DNA of 64,000 nt, taken from Sphingomonas horti (GTDB taxonomy: Bacteria; Pseudomonadota; Alphaproteobacteria; Sphingomonadales; Sphingomonadaceae). The notes beneath the pieces were generated by a model, which saw only the letters and a list, made by a program, of their open reading frames with translations, did no database searches and had not been told where the DNA came from. This document shows positions 21,937 to 31,795 of the stretch, in pieces (position 1 is the stretch's first letter; every line of letters begins with the position of its first letter). The DNA is taken from NCBI RefSeq assembly GCF_009753715.1, contig NZ_WQMS01000001.1:124001-188000 (forward strand), read 5' to 3'. A program made the translations under genes and the position numbers.

Positions 21937-23127
21937 TCAGCCGTCCGGCGCGATCGCCTCGCACAGCTTGCCCGCCGCAAGCGCGATGCGCGATTCCGCC
22001 GTGTCCCGGTTCGACGGATCGTTCGCGACCGGCCGCGTCTCGGTGTTGAAGGCCAGCAGGCTGCCGGCGCGCCGGTCGGGGCACAGGCTCAGATAGGCGC
22101 GGAAGCCGTTCTGGTCGCCATTATGCCCGATGAAGCGCAGACCGGGGCTATCGTCGATGAAGAAGGACAGGCCGGCCTGGGTGGTCTCCGCCATCCGGCC
22201 TTGGGTGAAATCGTCGCCCGCCGCGATTTGCGGCCGCCACATTTCCTCGAGCGACGCGCGCTTCAGGACCAGATCGTACTCGGCCTGGCGCTCTGGATCG
22301 CCGATCAGGAAAGCGACGTAGCGCGCCATGTCCGGCAGCGGCGCGTTGAGGCCGCCGTTCGATACGGTCACGCCGGTATCGACGTCGAACGGCGCGGCCG
22401 TGCGTGCCCCGCCCCGGACATAATAGCTGTGCGACCGGTGCGGCAGCAGGTGCGGCGGCGTCGTGTCGAAATAGCTGGCATGCATGCCGAGCGGCTTCAG
22501 GATATGCTTGTCGACATAGACTTCATAGTCCTCGCCCGACAGCCGCTCGATCACCTGGCCGAGATAGACGATGCCGGGATTGGAGTAGCTGAACCGGGTG
22601 CCCGGCTTGAACCGCACCTCGGTATAGGGAAGCATCGCCGCCAGCTGCGCCCAGCTTTTGGGCTCAAACGGCTGCCAGTCATGCTCGCGCCAAGGCCAGG
22701 TCGCGCCGCCGAAGCCGGCGCTGTGGCTCATCAGCTGGCGCAGCGTGATCCGGTCGGTGTCGCCGAACCGGTTGTGCACCGCCGCCAGTTCCGGCACGTA
22801 GCGGACGATCGGATCGTCGAGCGTCAGCAGCCCGCGATCGCGCAGCTGCATGATCGCGATCCCGGTCATCGTCTTGGTGATCGAGGCCCAGTGGTAGATC
22901 GTCTGCGCGTCGACCGGAATGTGCGCATCCGCATCCTGCTCCCCCAGGTGATCGGCGACCACGGTCCGGCCATCCCGGATGAAGTAGAAGCTGCTGCCGA
23001 CGATGCCCGCCCGCCGTACTTCCTCGCGATGGAGCTGGCGGAATTCCTCCACCGCGGCCTTGAAGGCGGGCTGGCCGGCCTCAATCGGCGCAGCGGCCAG
23101 AAAAGAAGCGGCAGCGACTTGCGACAT
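21937..23127 (-). CDS. Class C beta-lactamase-like serine hydrolase
   Basis: A 396-residue penicillin-binding-protein-like esterase or peptidase. The SxxK catalytic motif is Ser82-Ile-Thr-Lys85 (WASITKTMTG), and a YSN motif follows (RFSYSNPGIVYLGQVIERLSG); the KTG-like element is replaced by a HNGDQNG motif. The ATG at 23127 gives no clear signal peptide. A TTG at 23154 would add MRIVLRSFA and create a plausible export signal ending AAAPIEA, so the start is uncertain. True beta-lactamase activity is doubtful. The gene is tail-to-tail with the acylase and about 75 bases after lysA on the same strand. Confidence 0.85.
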   Translation of the reverse strand: MSQVAAASFLAAAPIEAGQPAFKAAVEEFRQLHREEVRRAGIVGSSFYFIRDGRTVVADHLGEQDADAHIPVDAQTIYHWASITKTMTGIAIMQLRDRGLLTLDDPIVRYVPELAAVHNRFGDTDRITLRQLMSHSAGFGGATWPWREHDWQPFEPKSWAQLAAMLPYTEVRFKPGTRFSYSNPGIVYLGQVIERLSGEDYEVYVDKHILKPLGMHASYFDTTPPHLLPHRSHSYYVRGGARTAAPFDVDTGVTVSNGGLNAPLPDMARYVAFLIGDPERQAEYDLVLKRASLEEMWRPQIAAGDDFTQGRMAETTQAGLSFFIDDSPGLRFIGHNGDQNGFRAYLSLCPDRRAGSLLAFNTETRPVANDPSNRDTAESRIALAAGKLCEAIAPDG

Positions 23128-23201
23128 GGCGAACGACCTCAGTACGATGCGCAATAATGTAGGACGCGAAGCGCCGCGCGGGCAACGGGCGGCCACGGCC
23201 G

Positions 23202-24479
23202 CTACCCGACCAGCTCCCGGCCGACCCAGGCCGGGACATGTTCCTCGCGCAGGAACGCCTCGGTGTCGCGCCGTTCGCGCACCACTTCCCATTCCGCGCC
23301 GTTGACCAGTACTTCGGGGACGAGCGCGCGCGAATTGTAGGTGCTGGCCATGGTCGCGCCATAGGCGCCGGCGGTGCGGATAATCATCAGCTCCCCGGCC
23401 GCGACGCGGTCGATGAGCCTTGCGGTCGCGAACGTGTCCCCGGACTCGCAGACGGGCCCGACAATGTCCGCGATCATCGTTTCGCCGTCCGGCCTGACTG
23501 CCTCGATCCCATGCCACGCATCATAGAGGCTGGGCCGCATCAGGTCGTTCATCGCCGCGTCGAGGACGACGAAAGGTTGGGCAGCCCCCGCCTTCACGCG
23601 GATCACCTCGGTCAGCAGCACGCCCGCATCGCCGACGATCAGCCGGCCGGGCTCGAAGATCAGCCGGACGTCCCAACCGCGCGTGACCCGAGCGACCATC
23701 GCGCCATAGTCCTCGATGCTGGGCGGCTCCGGCGCCGACGGATCGTAACGGAGCCCCAAGCCTCCGCCCAGGTCGGCCGTACGGATATCATGTCCGGCGG
23801 CACGCAATTCGGCGATCAGCGCGCCGAGCTTGCCGAACGCGCGTTCCAGCGGCGCCAGGCTGGTCAGCTGGCTGCCGATGTGCACGGCAACCCCGGCAAG
23901 GTCGAGGCCGGGCAGCGCCTTCACCCGCGCCGCGGCGTCGATCGCATCGGCGATCGGGATGCCGAATTTGCTGTGCGCGGCGCCGGTCGAGATCTTGGCG
24001 TGCGTGCCGGCCTCGACATCCGGGTTGACCCGGATCGCGACCGGCGCGACGCGGCCCATCGCCGATGCGACCGCGGACAGCATTTCCGCCTCCTCGGCGG
24101 ATTCCAGGTTGAACTGGCGCAGCCCGCCTTCCAGCGCGCGCCGCATTTCCGCCGCCGTCTTGCCGACGCCTGAAAAGACAATCTTGCCGGCGGGCACGCC
24201 GGAAGCGCGGGCGCGGGCATATTCGCCGCCCGAGACGACGTCGGCGCCCAGGCCCGCCGCCGCCATCGTCGCCAGCACGGCGGCATTGGGATTGGCCTTG
24301 ACCGCGTAGGCGATCAGCGGATCGCCGAGAGGGGCAAGCGCCGCCCGCAAGCGCTGCGCCTGCGCGAGCATCGCCCCGCTCGAATAGACGAAGACCGGCG
24401 TGCCGACCGCGCGCGCGAGCTGCGGCAGCGGCACGTCTTCGCAATGAACGATGCCGTCGCGGGGCGGGAAGTGATTCAT
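23202..24479 (-). CDS. lysA: Diaminopimelate decarboxylase
   Basis: A 425-residue PLP-dependent fold-III decarboxylase converting meso-diaminopimelate to L-lysine, the last step of lysine synthesis, in the cytoplasm. The PLP-binding lysine is in AYAVKANPN (near residue 61). Other family elements are HIGSQ, the glycine loop DLGGGLG, FEPGR, and the active-site Cys in GPVCESGD contributed across the dimer. Length and start match the family. No argininosuccinate lyase or small lipoprotein gene accompanies it here, although both are frequent neighbours elsewhere. Confidence 0.96.
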   Translation of the reverse strand: MNHFPPRDGIVHCEDVPLPQLARAVGTPVFVYSSGAMLAQAQRLRAALAPLGDPLIAYAVKANPNAAVLATMAAAGLGADVVSGGEYARARASGVPAGKIVFSGVGKTAAEMRRALEGGLRQFNLESAEEAEMLSAVASAMGRVAPVAIRVNPDVEAGTHAKISTGAAHSKFGIPIADAIDAAARVKALPGLDLAGVAVHIGSQLTSLAPLERAFGKLGALIAELRAAGHDIRTADLGGGLGLRYDPSAPEPPSIEDYGAMVARVTRGWDVRLIFEPGRLIVGDAGVLLTEVIRVKAGAAQPFVVLDAAMNDLMRPSLYDAWHGIEAVRPDGETMIADIVGPVCESGDTFATARLIDRVAAGELMIIRTAGAYGATMASTYNSRALVPEVLVNGAEWEVVRERRDTEAFLREEHVPAWVGRELVG

Positions 24480-24509
24480 CGGCTCATCCCCGCGTTGCGC
24501 CGGAACAAG

Positions 24510-24541
24510 GCAAAGCCGCGGTTGCGAGACCGCGGCTTTGC
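24510..24541 (-). terminator. Hairpin terminator downstream of the TonB-dependent receptor
   Basis: A perfect 13-bp stem (GCAAAGCCGCGGT at 24510-24522 with its complement at 24529-24541) and a 6-base loop. It lies 56 bases beyond the receptor stop on the minus strand and just upstream of lysA. Only a short CTTGTT follows on the minus strand, so it is a strong hairpin with a weak U-tract. Confidence 0.65.
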
Positions 24542-24596
24542 GTGCGGCCGGGATTCAAGCGGCCTTGGGAAGGGGACCGCCGGAATCCCGCCCGGC

Positions 24597-27596
24597 TTAT
24601 CGTACCTTCACCCTGAATCCGACGCGGACGGCTTGCCCGAGCAGATCGCTGTAGGTGCTGTTCGCGGCCAGTCCCGTTTCCGGGAGCAGCAGAGGCTTGG
24701 CATCGAACAGGTTAGTCACGTTCACGAAAACCTCTGAGTCCCCTGCTTCCCAGATGCCCAGCTTGGCCGTCAGATTGAAGTCGACATAGAATGTCCCGTC
24801 GACGTGATTGTTGTCATAGGTCCGGTGCTGAGTTGTCGAGACCGGGCAAGCGGACCGGCACTCGATGGCCCCGGCTTCATACAGGCCGGCGCTCACGCCG
24901 CGCGCCACCCAGGTGACTGACCAGCGGGGCGTGTCATAGGTTGCGTTGAAGCGGTAGAGCCAATTTGGCGTGCTCGCCTGGCCGCCATTCACGCCGACGG
25001 TGTCGATAACCTCGACTCCGGCGATACCCTGGTCGGTGAGGTTGTCGATATAGCGCGTCGCCACGCCACGCAGGGCCAGAGTATCGCCATTCGCGAGCGT
25101 CCGGCGGAAGGAGGCGTCGAAGTCGATGCCGCGCACCACCTGGCTGACGAAGTTGAACGGCTGGGCACGGAACAGCAGACGCCCGGGGCTGTTCGGGTCC
25201 GGCGTCATGGCGTCGCAATATTGCTGCACGCCTTCGAAGCAGCGGTTGATGATCTCCTGCGCGCTGAGCGTCCCGATCGCTTCTTTCATTTTGATGCGGA
25301 AATAGTCGATCGAGAGGTTGAAGCCCGGCAGGAACCCAGGCGTGAAGACCGCGCCGATGTTCCAGGTATCCGCCTTTTCTGGCTTCAGGTCCGGGTTGCC
25401 GACCGCAGTCGCGGAATAGGAAATGCTCGCCGGATAGACGATGTTCCCGGGCCCCGGATTGTTCTGGTTCTGCACGAAGAAGGGGTTGCGCACCGCGTCG
25501 CTGTTCGAGGATCCCGCCTGGAACAGTTCGGCAAGATTGGGCGCGCGAATGTCTCGCGAGCGGGTCACGCGGAGGCGGAAGGCATCGAGCGGCTGCCACG
25601 TCGCGCCCGCTTTCCATGTCGTGACATAGCCCGAGGTCGAATAATCGGTCGCGCGCACCGCGCCGTTGAACTCGAGGCCGAGGCCGAGCGGTACGACGGT
25701 TTCGAGATAGGCCTCCTTGACGTTGAAGCCGCCGTTCGAGGGCAGATAGTTGCCGACCGACCAAAGGTTGGTCGTGCTGAGCGCCCCCGTGGTCGCGTTC
25801 CGCGTAATGAGCGGCTGAAACTCCTGAGGCACGAAGCCCCTGATCTTCTCCTCGCGATATTCGCCGCCGACCGCGAGGCTGACGTCGCCGGCCCAGGTGG
25901 CGAACGGGGTGAGCGACAGGTTCGCGCCCACAACCTTCTGGGTCACCGTCTCGTCACGATAGGGGTCGCCGAGCGCGTAGGCGATCGCCGCCGGATCGGC
26001 GACGCCGATGCCCAGCCGGTTGAGCGGCACGCAGGCCGGATCGTTGTTGGTCGGGTCGGCGTCGGCATTCACCCGGCAGACGATCTGGCTGGACGTATCG
26101 CCGGGCACCGAGAACACGGCATCGACCGCTTTCGACATTCGCGGGAACTGCATGATATTGCGCAGCTGCTCGCGCAGATCCGCGCGGCCATATTGCGCGT
26201 ACACGTCCCAATGCGCCGACTTGCCGAACGCGGTGAACTCGCCCTCGGCCCCGACCACGTAGCGCTGCACCTCGCGCTTGTTGTTCGCGGCGCGGAAAGG
26301 AAGATCGACCGCGGTGGTGCCGATCCCCACCGCGGTGATGCCCGCAAGCTGCGTCGGCCCAAGTGCCTTGATCAGGTAGGCGTTTTCTCCCCGCAGCGTG
26401 CAGAGCCCGTTGGCGCCGGGGATACCGGCATTGTTGACACTGGCACTGCCGCAAGACGAGAGGTTGGGACCGGCGTTGAAGAAGACTTCCTGCCAATTGT
26501 ACGAGCCTTCCGCGAACAGCTCGACTCCGTCGGCGATCTCATAGCTGAGCCGGCCGAAGACGCCGTAGCGGTCGTCGCGTGGATCAAGGCCGATGCGGCG
26601 GCCCGAATCATTGACCTGCCAGTCGCCACCTTGCGTCAGAGACGGTGCGGAGGACCCTGTGGGCGAAGGAAAGGTCAGAGCCCCATATTGGAACTGGTTT
26701 ACCGAGCCGCCCGGGCCGAAATAGGTGCCGCGCAGCCTGTTGGCGGTGCCGCCCGAGGAATAAAGAATGAGGCCGCCCGGCGTCGAGTTGGCCGCACCGA
26801 TCTGGCGCCGGACCAGAAATTGCGGCTCCGTGGTGCTGCTCGGCGTCCAATTCGGATTCTGGATCCGAACAAAGCCGGTGGCGTTCCAGGCGCGATCGAC
26901 CTTGAAGATGCCGTCATTGTGCGCCACTTCGGCGTTCAGCACGACATGGCCGCGCCCATCGGCGAACGACATGCCACCGGTCACGCTGCCCGAATAATTG
27001 AACCCGTCGCCACGCTTTGTGATGCCCGCGTCGGCGGACACCTTCAGGCCTTCATATTTCTTGTTGAGCACGAAGTTGACGACGCCCGCCACCGCGTCCG
27101 AGCCGTAGGCGGCCGACGCACCGCCGGTGACGACCTCGACGCGCTCCACGAGTGCCTGCGGGATCGTATTAACGTCGACCAGTCCTGTTATGGTCGACGC
27201 GACCGAGCGGCGGCCATCGATCAGGACGAGCGTGCGGGTCTCACCAAGGTTGCGCAGATTGAGCGCGTTGATGCCGGCCTGGCCGCTGCTGAGGTTAAGG
27301 CGCGAGTTTGCCGGCTTGGTCGATCCCGCGAGGGAAGGCAGCTGGTTGACGAAATCCGCGACGTTGTTGGTCGGCGAGGAGTTCTGGATGTCCTCCAGCG
27401 ACATTACCGTCAGCGGCGTCGGCGCCTCAAATCCGTCGCGGACGATGCGGGTGCCGGTGACGACGATGTCTTCCGACCGGGCATCCGCGGCCTGAGCCGA
27501 CGGCGCGGTCTGCGCCGATGCGGCAGCGGCGGTGACAAGAACTGCGCAGGCGGTCCCGGAAAGGAGAACCCTTTTCAGCGAGATGGAAGCCAACAT
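24597..27596 (-). CDS. TonB-dependent outer-membrane receptor
   Basis: A 999-residue receptor. The signal peptide (about 1-28, ending ASAQ) precedes a TonB-box-like DIVVTGTRI, the plug domain (PTPLTVMSLEDIQ, VEVVTGGASAAYGSDAVAGVVNFVL) and a large beta-barrel ending in an aromatic-poor VGFRVKVR strand. Large receptors with this VTGTR/GASAAYG pattern are abundant in sphingomonads and often import peptides, glycans or other large nutrients; the substrate is not apparent. The ATG at 27596 has a strong AAGGGGGA ribosome-binding site; upstream in-frame codons are discounted. Confidence 0.92.
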   Translation of the reverse strand: MLASISLKRVLLSGTACAVLVTAAAASAQTAPSAQAADARSEDIVVTGTRIVRDGFEAPTPLTVMSLEDIQNSSPTNNVADFVNQLPSLAGSTKPANSRLNLSSGQAGINALNLRNLGETRTLVLIDGRRSVASTITGLVDVNTIPQALVERVEVVTGGASAAYGSDAVAGVVNFVLNKKYEGLKVSADAGITKRGDGFNYSGSVTGGMSFADGRGHVVLNAEVAHNDGIFKVDRAWNATGFVRIQNPNWTPSSTTEPQFLVRRQIGAANSTPGGLILYSSGGTANRLRGTYFGPGGSVNQFQYGALTFPSPTGSSAPSLTQGGDWQVNDSGRRIGLDPRDDRYGVFGRLSYEIADGVELFAEGSYNWQEVFFNAGPNLSSCGSASVNNAGIPGANGLCTLRGENAYLIKALGPTQLAGITAVGIGTTAVDLPFRAANNKREVQRYVVGAEGEFTAFGKSAHWDVYAQYGRADLREQLRNIMQFPRMSKAVDAVFSVPGDTSSQIVCRVNADADPTNNDPACVPLNRLGIGVADPAAIAYALGDPYRDETVTQKVVGANLSLTPFATWAGDVSLAVGGEYREEKIRGFVPQEFQPLITRNATTGALSTTNLWSVGNYLPSNGGFNVKEAYLETVVPLGLGLEFNGAVRATDYSTSGYVTTWKAGATWQPLDAFRLRVTRSRDIRAPNLAELFQAGSSNSDAVRNPFFVQNQNNPGPGNIVYPASISYSATAVGNPDLKPEKADTWNIGAVFTPGFLPGFNLSIDYFRIKMKEAIGTLSAQEIINRCFEGVQQYCDAMTPDPNSPGRLLFRAQPFNFVSQVVRGIDFDASFRRTLANGDTLALRGVATRYIDNLTDQGIAGVEVIDTVGVNGGQASTPNWLYRFNATYDTPRWSVTWVARGVSAGLYEAGAIECRSACPVSTTQHRTYDNNHVDGTFYVDFNLTAKLGIWEAGDSEVFVNVTNLFDAKPLLLPETGLAANSTYSDLLGQAVRVGFRVKVR

Positions 27597-27800
27597 TTGC
27601 AATAATCCCCCTTGGCGAAACCCCTGCGGACAATAAGTAACAGGACCACCCGGAAGCGCCATAGTTTCTGTTGGCTCGCATATAACCTTCGGTCATTTCA
27701 CGCGCGAACCGGACGTTTTTCGGTAGGTTGCCGGGCGCGAAGCCCGTTGACGGATCGGCCCCGCCGGTCGAGCGTGTGCGGGTGATCGAGGGACATTCCT

Positions 27801-29306
27801 ATGTCGACCGCGGCTGAGGCGGTGCTGCCTTCGCCCCGGGCCCATCCGCGGGGAATCGGGCTCAGCGCGCTCTACCTGCTGCTCGGCTTCTGCGCCGGGC
27901 TGCCTTTCTACATGTTCTCGACCGTGCTCGCGCTGCGGCTGACGCAGCACGGCGTCGGCATCGTGATGATCGGCTTCTTCGCCTGGGTGACCTTGCTGCC
28001 TACCTTCAAATTCCTGTGGGCGCCGCTGCTCGACCGCTATTCGGTGCCCGGCTTCGGCCGCTTCTGGGGCAAGCGTCGCGGCTGGATCATCCTGTCGCAG
28101 CTGGGGATCGTCAGCGCGATGGTGGCGATGGCGCTGACCTCCAGCGACGCCAGCCTGGCCGTGACGGCGCTCTGGGCGGTGCTGCTGGCCTTCTGGACGA
28201 CGACGCTCGAGGTCGCGGCGGACGCATGGCGCATCGAACTGGCGCCGACCGAGCAAGAACAGGGGCCGATCGTCGCCGCGAACCTGTGGGGCTACCGGAC
28301 CGCGATGGTGGCGGCGGGCAGCGGCGCGCTGATCGTCGCCGACAGCAGCGGCTGGACAGCGGCCTATCTGGTGATCGCCGCCGCGGCCTTCCTGCCCTTC
28401 CCCATCCTCGTCACGATGCGCGGCGAGCCGGACGCGAGTGCCGGCCGCACGACGGCGCTGATCCAGGGACTGGTCGCCAGCGCCGCGATCCTGCTCGCGG
28501 CGGCGGCGGCGACCGCCCTGGTCGGCTGGCTGCTGCTCGACCTGGCGACGAGCGCCGGCATCGGCCCGAAGACCGACGCCCGGCTCGCGGTGCTGCTGCT
28601 GGCAATGCTGCCGTTCGTCGCAATGGCGCTGGTGCTGCCGAAGATCCGCCGCGCGCCGCCCGATGCGCCGATCCGGCGCTCGGCCGCGATCGGGCCCTAT
28701 GTCGACGTATTCTGGCGCTATGGTTACGCGACGCTGGTCATCCTCGCGTTCGTCTCGCTCTACCGGATGGGCGACGTGCTGGCGCTGACGCTGTCGAAGC
28801 CGCTGGTCGCCTCGCTCGGCTATACGCTGACCCAGATCGGCATCGCCGACGGCGCGGTGGCGCTGCTGTCGAGCATGATCGGGGTCGCCCTGGGCGGCTG
28901 GCTGGTGACGCGCTGGCCGCAGGCGTGGACGCTGGCGCTCGGCGCACTGGCGGCGGCGATCGGCAATTGGGCGTTTGTGTGGCTGGCCCACCAGGCGGCC
29001 GGCCCCGTCGTGCTCTACATCGCGACCGCGCTTGACCAATTCGGCAACGGCCTCGCCGGCGCCGTGTTCGTCGTCTATCTATCGATGCTGGTGAACCCGC
29101 GCCATCCGGGCGCCCAATATGCCTTCCTGTCCGGCTTCGCCTTCCTGCTGCCGCGGCTGCTCGCGGGGGCATCGGGATCGATGCAGCAGGCGATCGGCTA
29201 TGACGGCTTCTTCGTCCTGTCGGGTGCGCTCAGCCTCGCGTCGGTGCTGTTCCTGCCGGTGATCGGCCGCCTCCGCCCCCGCGCGCCGGATGACGAGGCG
29301 GTCTGA
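27801..29306 (+). CDS. ampG: AmpG-like MFS permease (muropeptide transporter)
   Basis: A 501-residue, roughly 12-helix inner-membrane transporter of the PAT/AmpG family, which imports anhydromuropeptides released during wall turnover. The N-terminal half has GLSALYLLLGFCAGLPFYMF and the loop FLWAPLLDRYSVP followed by GKRRGWI, typical of AmpG. The C-terminal half includes YRMGDVLALTLSKPLV. It is coupled to a serine hydrolase by a one-base overlap and lies near dacB and murQ, which supports a wall-recycling role. Other MFS members of the same family cannot be excluded. Confidence 0.8.
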   Translation: MSTAAEAVLPSPRAHPRGIGLSALYLLLGFCAGLPFYMFSTVLALRLTQHGVGIVMIGFFAWVTLLPTFKFLWAPLLDRYSVPGFGRFWGKRRGWIILSQLGIVSAMVAMALTSSDASLAVTALWAVLLAFWTTTLEVAADAWRIELAPTEQEQGPIVAANLWGYRTAMVAAGSGALIVADSSGWTAAYLVIAAAAFLPFPILVTMRGEPDASAGRTTALIQGLVASAAILLAAAAATALVGWLLLDLATSAGIGPKTDARLAVLLLAMLPFVAMALVLPKIRRAPPDAPIRRSAAIGPYVDVFWRYGYATLVILAFVSLYRMGDVLALTLSKPLVASLGYTLTQIGIADGAVALLSSMIGVALGGWLVTRWPQAWTLALGALAAAIGNWAFVWLAHQAAGPVVLYIATALDQFGNGLAGAVFVVYLSMLVNPRHPGAQYAFLSGFAFLLPRLLAGASGSMQQAIGYDGFFVLSGALSLASVLFLPVIGRLRPRAPDDEAV

Positions 29307-30319
29307 TGGATGCGCTGCTGGACCAGGCCTTCGCGCCCACGGCCGCGGCGATCGCGGACGGGCGGATTCCCGGCGCGACGCTCGGCCTTGTGACGGCTGA
29401 CGGCCGTCGCGCCGTTCGCGTCGCCGGCATGGCGGCACTGGTGCCCGAGCGGGAGGAGCTGACCGAAGGCCATTGGTTCGATCTCGCGTCGGTCTCCAAG
29501 GTGATCGCCACCACGACGATGATCCTGAGCCTTGCGGACCAGGGCCGGATCGATGTCGACCGGCCGCTGACCGACGCGATTCCCGATCTCCGCCAATATG
29601 ACATAGCTGGCGCGGCGGAGCGCAAGCTGACCTTCCGCGACTGCCTCGCCCACCGCACCCACCTGCCGGCGGTCGAGCCGATCTACACCTATGGCGACGA
29701 TCCGGCGCGCCTGCGCGCGTTCGTGCTGCAGCGCGAGTGGCGGGCGGGGCCGCCGGTCTATTCCGACATCAACTTCATCCTGCTCGGGATCGCGATCGAG
29801 CGGATCACCGGCAGGCCGCTTTCCGACTGGCCGCTGGGTCCGGGGCTGAGCTTCGGGCCGCCTCCGGGGCCAGCGGTCGCGACCGAGGCATGTTCCTGGC
29901 GCGGCCGCGTGATGAAGGGCGAGGTTCACGACGAGAACGCGTTCGCGCTGGGCGGCGCGCCTGGTCATGCCGGCCTGTTCGGCACCGTCGCCGGCGTGCT
30001 CGATTTCGCGCGCGGCCTGCTCGACGGAAGCGGCGCCTCGCCGGCCATGCTCGAAGCGATCCGCACACCGGTCCACGGCCACCGCACCTGCGGGTGGGAG
30101 CGGCGCTTCGACGGCTGGCCGGGCGGCGACGCCTGCTCGGCCGAGACGATCGGCCATACAGGCTTCACCGGTACCGGGCTCTGGGTCGATTTCGATCGCG
30201 GGCTGGCCTGGACCCTGCTCACCAACCGCGTCCACCCGACGCGGCACAGCGACAACCGCATCATGGAACTCCGCCGCGCGACCGGCGATGCGGTCATCGC
30301 CGCCTGGGCTTCCGCCTAG
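29306..30319 (+). CDS. Beta-lactamase-fold serine hydrolase coupled to AmpG
   Basis: A 337-residue penicillin-binding-protein-like hydrolase with catalytic Ser62-Val-Ser-Lys65 (LASVSKVIATT), a Tyr-containing second motif (PPVYSDINFILLG) and a third motif HTGFTG in place of KTG. No signal peptide is visible, so it is probably cytoplasmic. It shares one base with the ampG stop, which suggests it acts on imported wall fragments. Similar beta-lactamase-like genes occur in MurNAc/muropeptide recycling operons. It overlaps the convergent dacB gene by 4 bases. Confidence 0.85.
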   Translation: MDALLDQAFAPTAAAIADGRIPGATLGLVTADGRRAVRVAGMAALVPEREELTEGHWFDLASVSKVIATTTMILSLADQGRIDVDRPLTDAIPDLRQYDIAGAAERKLTFRDCLAHRTHLPAVEPIYTYGDDPARLRAFVLQREWRAGPPVYSDINFILLGIAIERITGRPLSDWPLGPGLSFGPPPGPAVATEACSWRGRVMKGEVHDENAFALGGAPGHAGLFGTVAGVLDFARGLLDGSGASPAMLEAIRTPVHGHRTCGWERRFDGWPGGDACSAETIGHTGFTGTGLWVDFDRGLAWTLLTNRVHPTRHSDNRIMELRRATGDAVIAAWASA

Positions 30320-31779
30320 TTCTCGTTCGCGACCAGCTCCAGCGCCGCGTCCATCGCCTTGAGCGCACTCGCGTCCGAGGGCACGTCATTGGCGAAGGCG
30401 GAGAAGGTCAGCGTCTGCCCGCTTTTCGCGGTCAGATAGCCTGACAGCGCATTGGTCGCGTTCAGCGACCCGGTCTTGGCAGTCAGCCGGCCTTCGAGCG
30501 CGGTGCCCTTGAAGCGGTTGCGGAGCGTACCGTCGACGCCCGCGATCGGCAGCGTCGCGCGCCAGGCCGCGCCCCAGGGCTGCGCCGCGACCCAGCGCAG
30601 GAACGTCACCACCGCGCGCGGCGCAAGCCGGTTGTAGGTCGACATGCCCGAGCCGTCGGAGAAGTCGAAGCCCGCGCGCGGCACGCCCGCCTGCTCGAGC
30701 ATCGCCCGCACGACGGCCTCGCCGTCCTCGATCGAGCCGGTCCCGGCGATCAGCCCGAGCCGGCGGAGGAAAAGTTCGGCATGCAGGTTCTGGCTGACCT
30801 TGTTGGTGTGCGTCAGGTCCTCGATCAGCGGAGGCGGGATGAGCCGCGTCAGCGCCTCGGGCTGGGGCGGGCGGACCGGCGGCGTCCCGGCGCGCAGCTT
30901 CGGATCGTCGGCGGGCATGAACGCCCGGTGGCGCGTCCGGATGTCGCCCGAGACCTTGACGCCGCGCGCCTCAAGCAATGCCTTCAGCCGCCACGCCGCG
31001 TAATGCGCGGGATCGTCGATGCCGAGCCGGACGACCTCCGGCGCCGCGCCCGCGCCGATGGTGCCGGTCAGCAGCATCGTGCGCTGCCCCGGCAGCCGCT
31101 CGACGTTCAGCTCGGTCTTGCCCGCCGCGACCGTCACCGCCCGGTTCTCGACCGTGTAGTAAGGCAGCTGCTCGACGCGCGGCTGGCCGCCCGCGGCGCC
31201 AGGCATCACCCGCAGCGCCACCTCGTTGTCGTCGAGCGTCAGCGCGGAGATCGCGGTGCCGTAGGCGGAGGGGATGTTGTTCCAGCTCATGCCCGGGCTC
31301 CAGCGCTGGTCCGGGAACAGGCTGTCGTCGCCGACCACGTCGCGCACATGGCGGGTCTTCGCCGCGACCGCGTCGGCAAGCGTCGCGAGGCAGTCGACCG
31401 TGCAGTCGTCCGCGCTCGACAGGCGCGCATCGCCATGGCCGGTCAGGATCACGTCGGGCGCGCCGCGGCCGCTCTGCTCCAGCCGCACCGCCGCGCCGCC
31501 GCTCGCATCCGGCTGGTCCAGCCCCGCCACCGACGCGAAGGTCGCCGCGGTCGGGAACATCTTGGTGTTCGATGCGGGGATGAAGCGGTCGTCCGGCGCG
31601 ACGGCGACCAGCTCGCGCCCGTCCGCCGTCGTCACCACCAGGCCGAAGCGCGTCCCCGGCCCCGCCTCGGCCAACGCGGCTTCGACGCGCTGCTGCAGCG
31701 GCTCCCGCGCGACGGCCGGCTGGGCGAACCCAAGGGCCGCGACGAGCAGCACGGCGCTGCGGACTGACATTCGCTGCAT
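30316..31779 (-). CDS. dacB: D-alanyl-D-alanine carboxypeptidase/endopeptidase (PBP4 type)
   Basis: A 487-residue periplasmic peptidase of family S13. The signal peptide (about 1-24, ending AVA) is followed by Ser70-Asn-Thr-Lys73 (PASNTKMFPT), the SxN element SDGSGMS and the KTG element TAKTGSLNA near the C-terminus. The usual PBP4 insert is present. The enzyme trims D-Ala and cleaves cross-links in peptidoglycan. The ATG at 31779 has GGGGAG upstream; a TTG two codons earlier is less likely. It is separated from the symporter gene by only 16 bases and may be the last gene of that operon. Confidence 0.93.
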   Translation of the reverse strand: MQRMSVRSAVLLVAALGFAQPAVAREPLQQRVEAALAEAGPGTRFGLVVTTADGRELVAVAPDDRFIPASNTKMFPTAATFASVAGLDQPDASGGAAVRLEQSGRGAPDVILTGHGDARLSSADDCTVDCLATLADAVAAKTRHVRDVVGDDSLFPDQRWSPGMSWNNIPSAYGTAISALTLDDNEVALRVMPGAAGGQPRVEQLPYYTVENRAVTVAAGKTELNVERLPGQRTMLLTGTIGAGAAPEVVRLGIDDPAHYAAWRLKALLEARGVKVSGDIRTRHRAFMPADDPKLRAGTPPVRPPQPEALTRLIPPPLIEDLTHTNKVSQNLHAELFLRRLGLIAGTGSIEDGEAVVRAMLEQAGVPRAGFDFSDGSGMSTYNRLAPRAVVTFLRWVAAQPWGAAWRATLPIAGVDGTLRNRFKGTALEGRLTAKTGSLNATNALSGYLTAKSGQTLTFSAFANDVPSDASALKAMDAALELVANEN

Positions 31780-31795
31780 GGCCAATCTCCCCCGT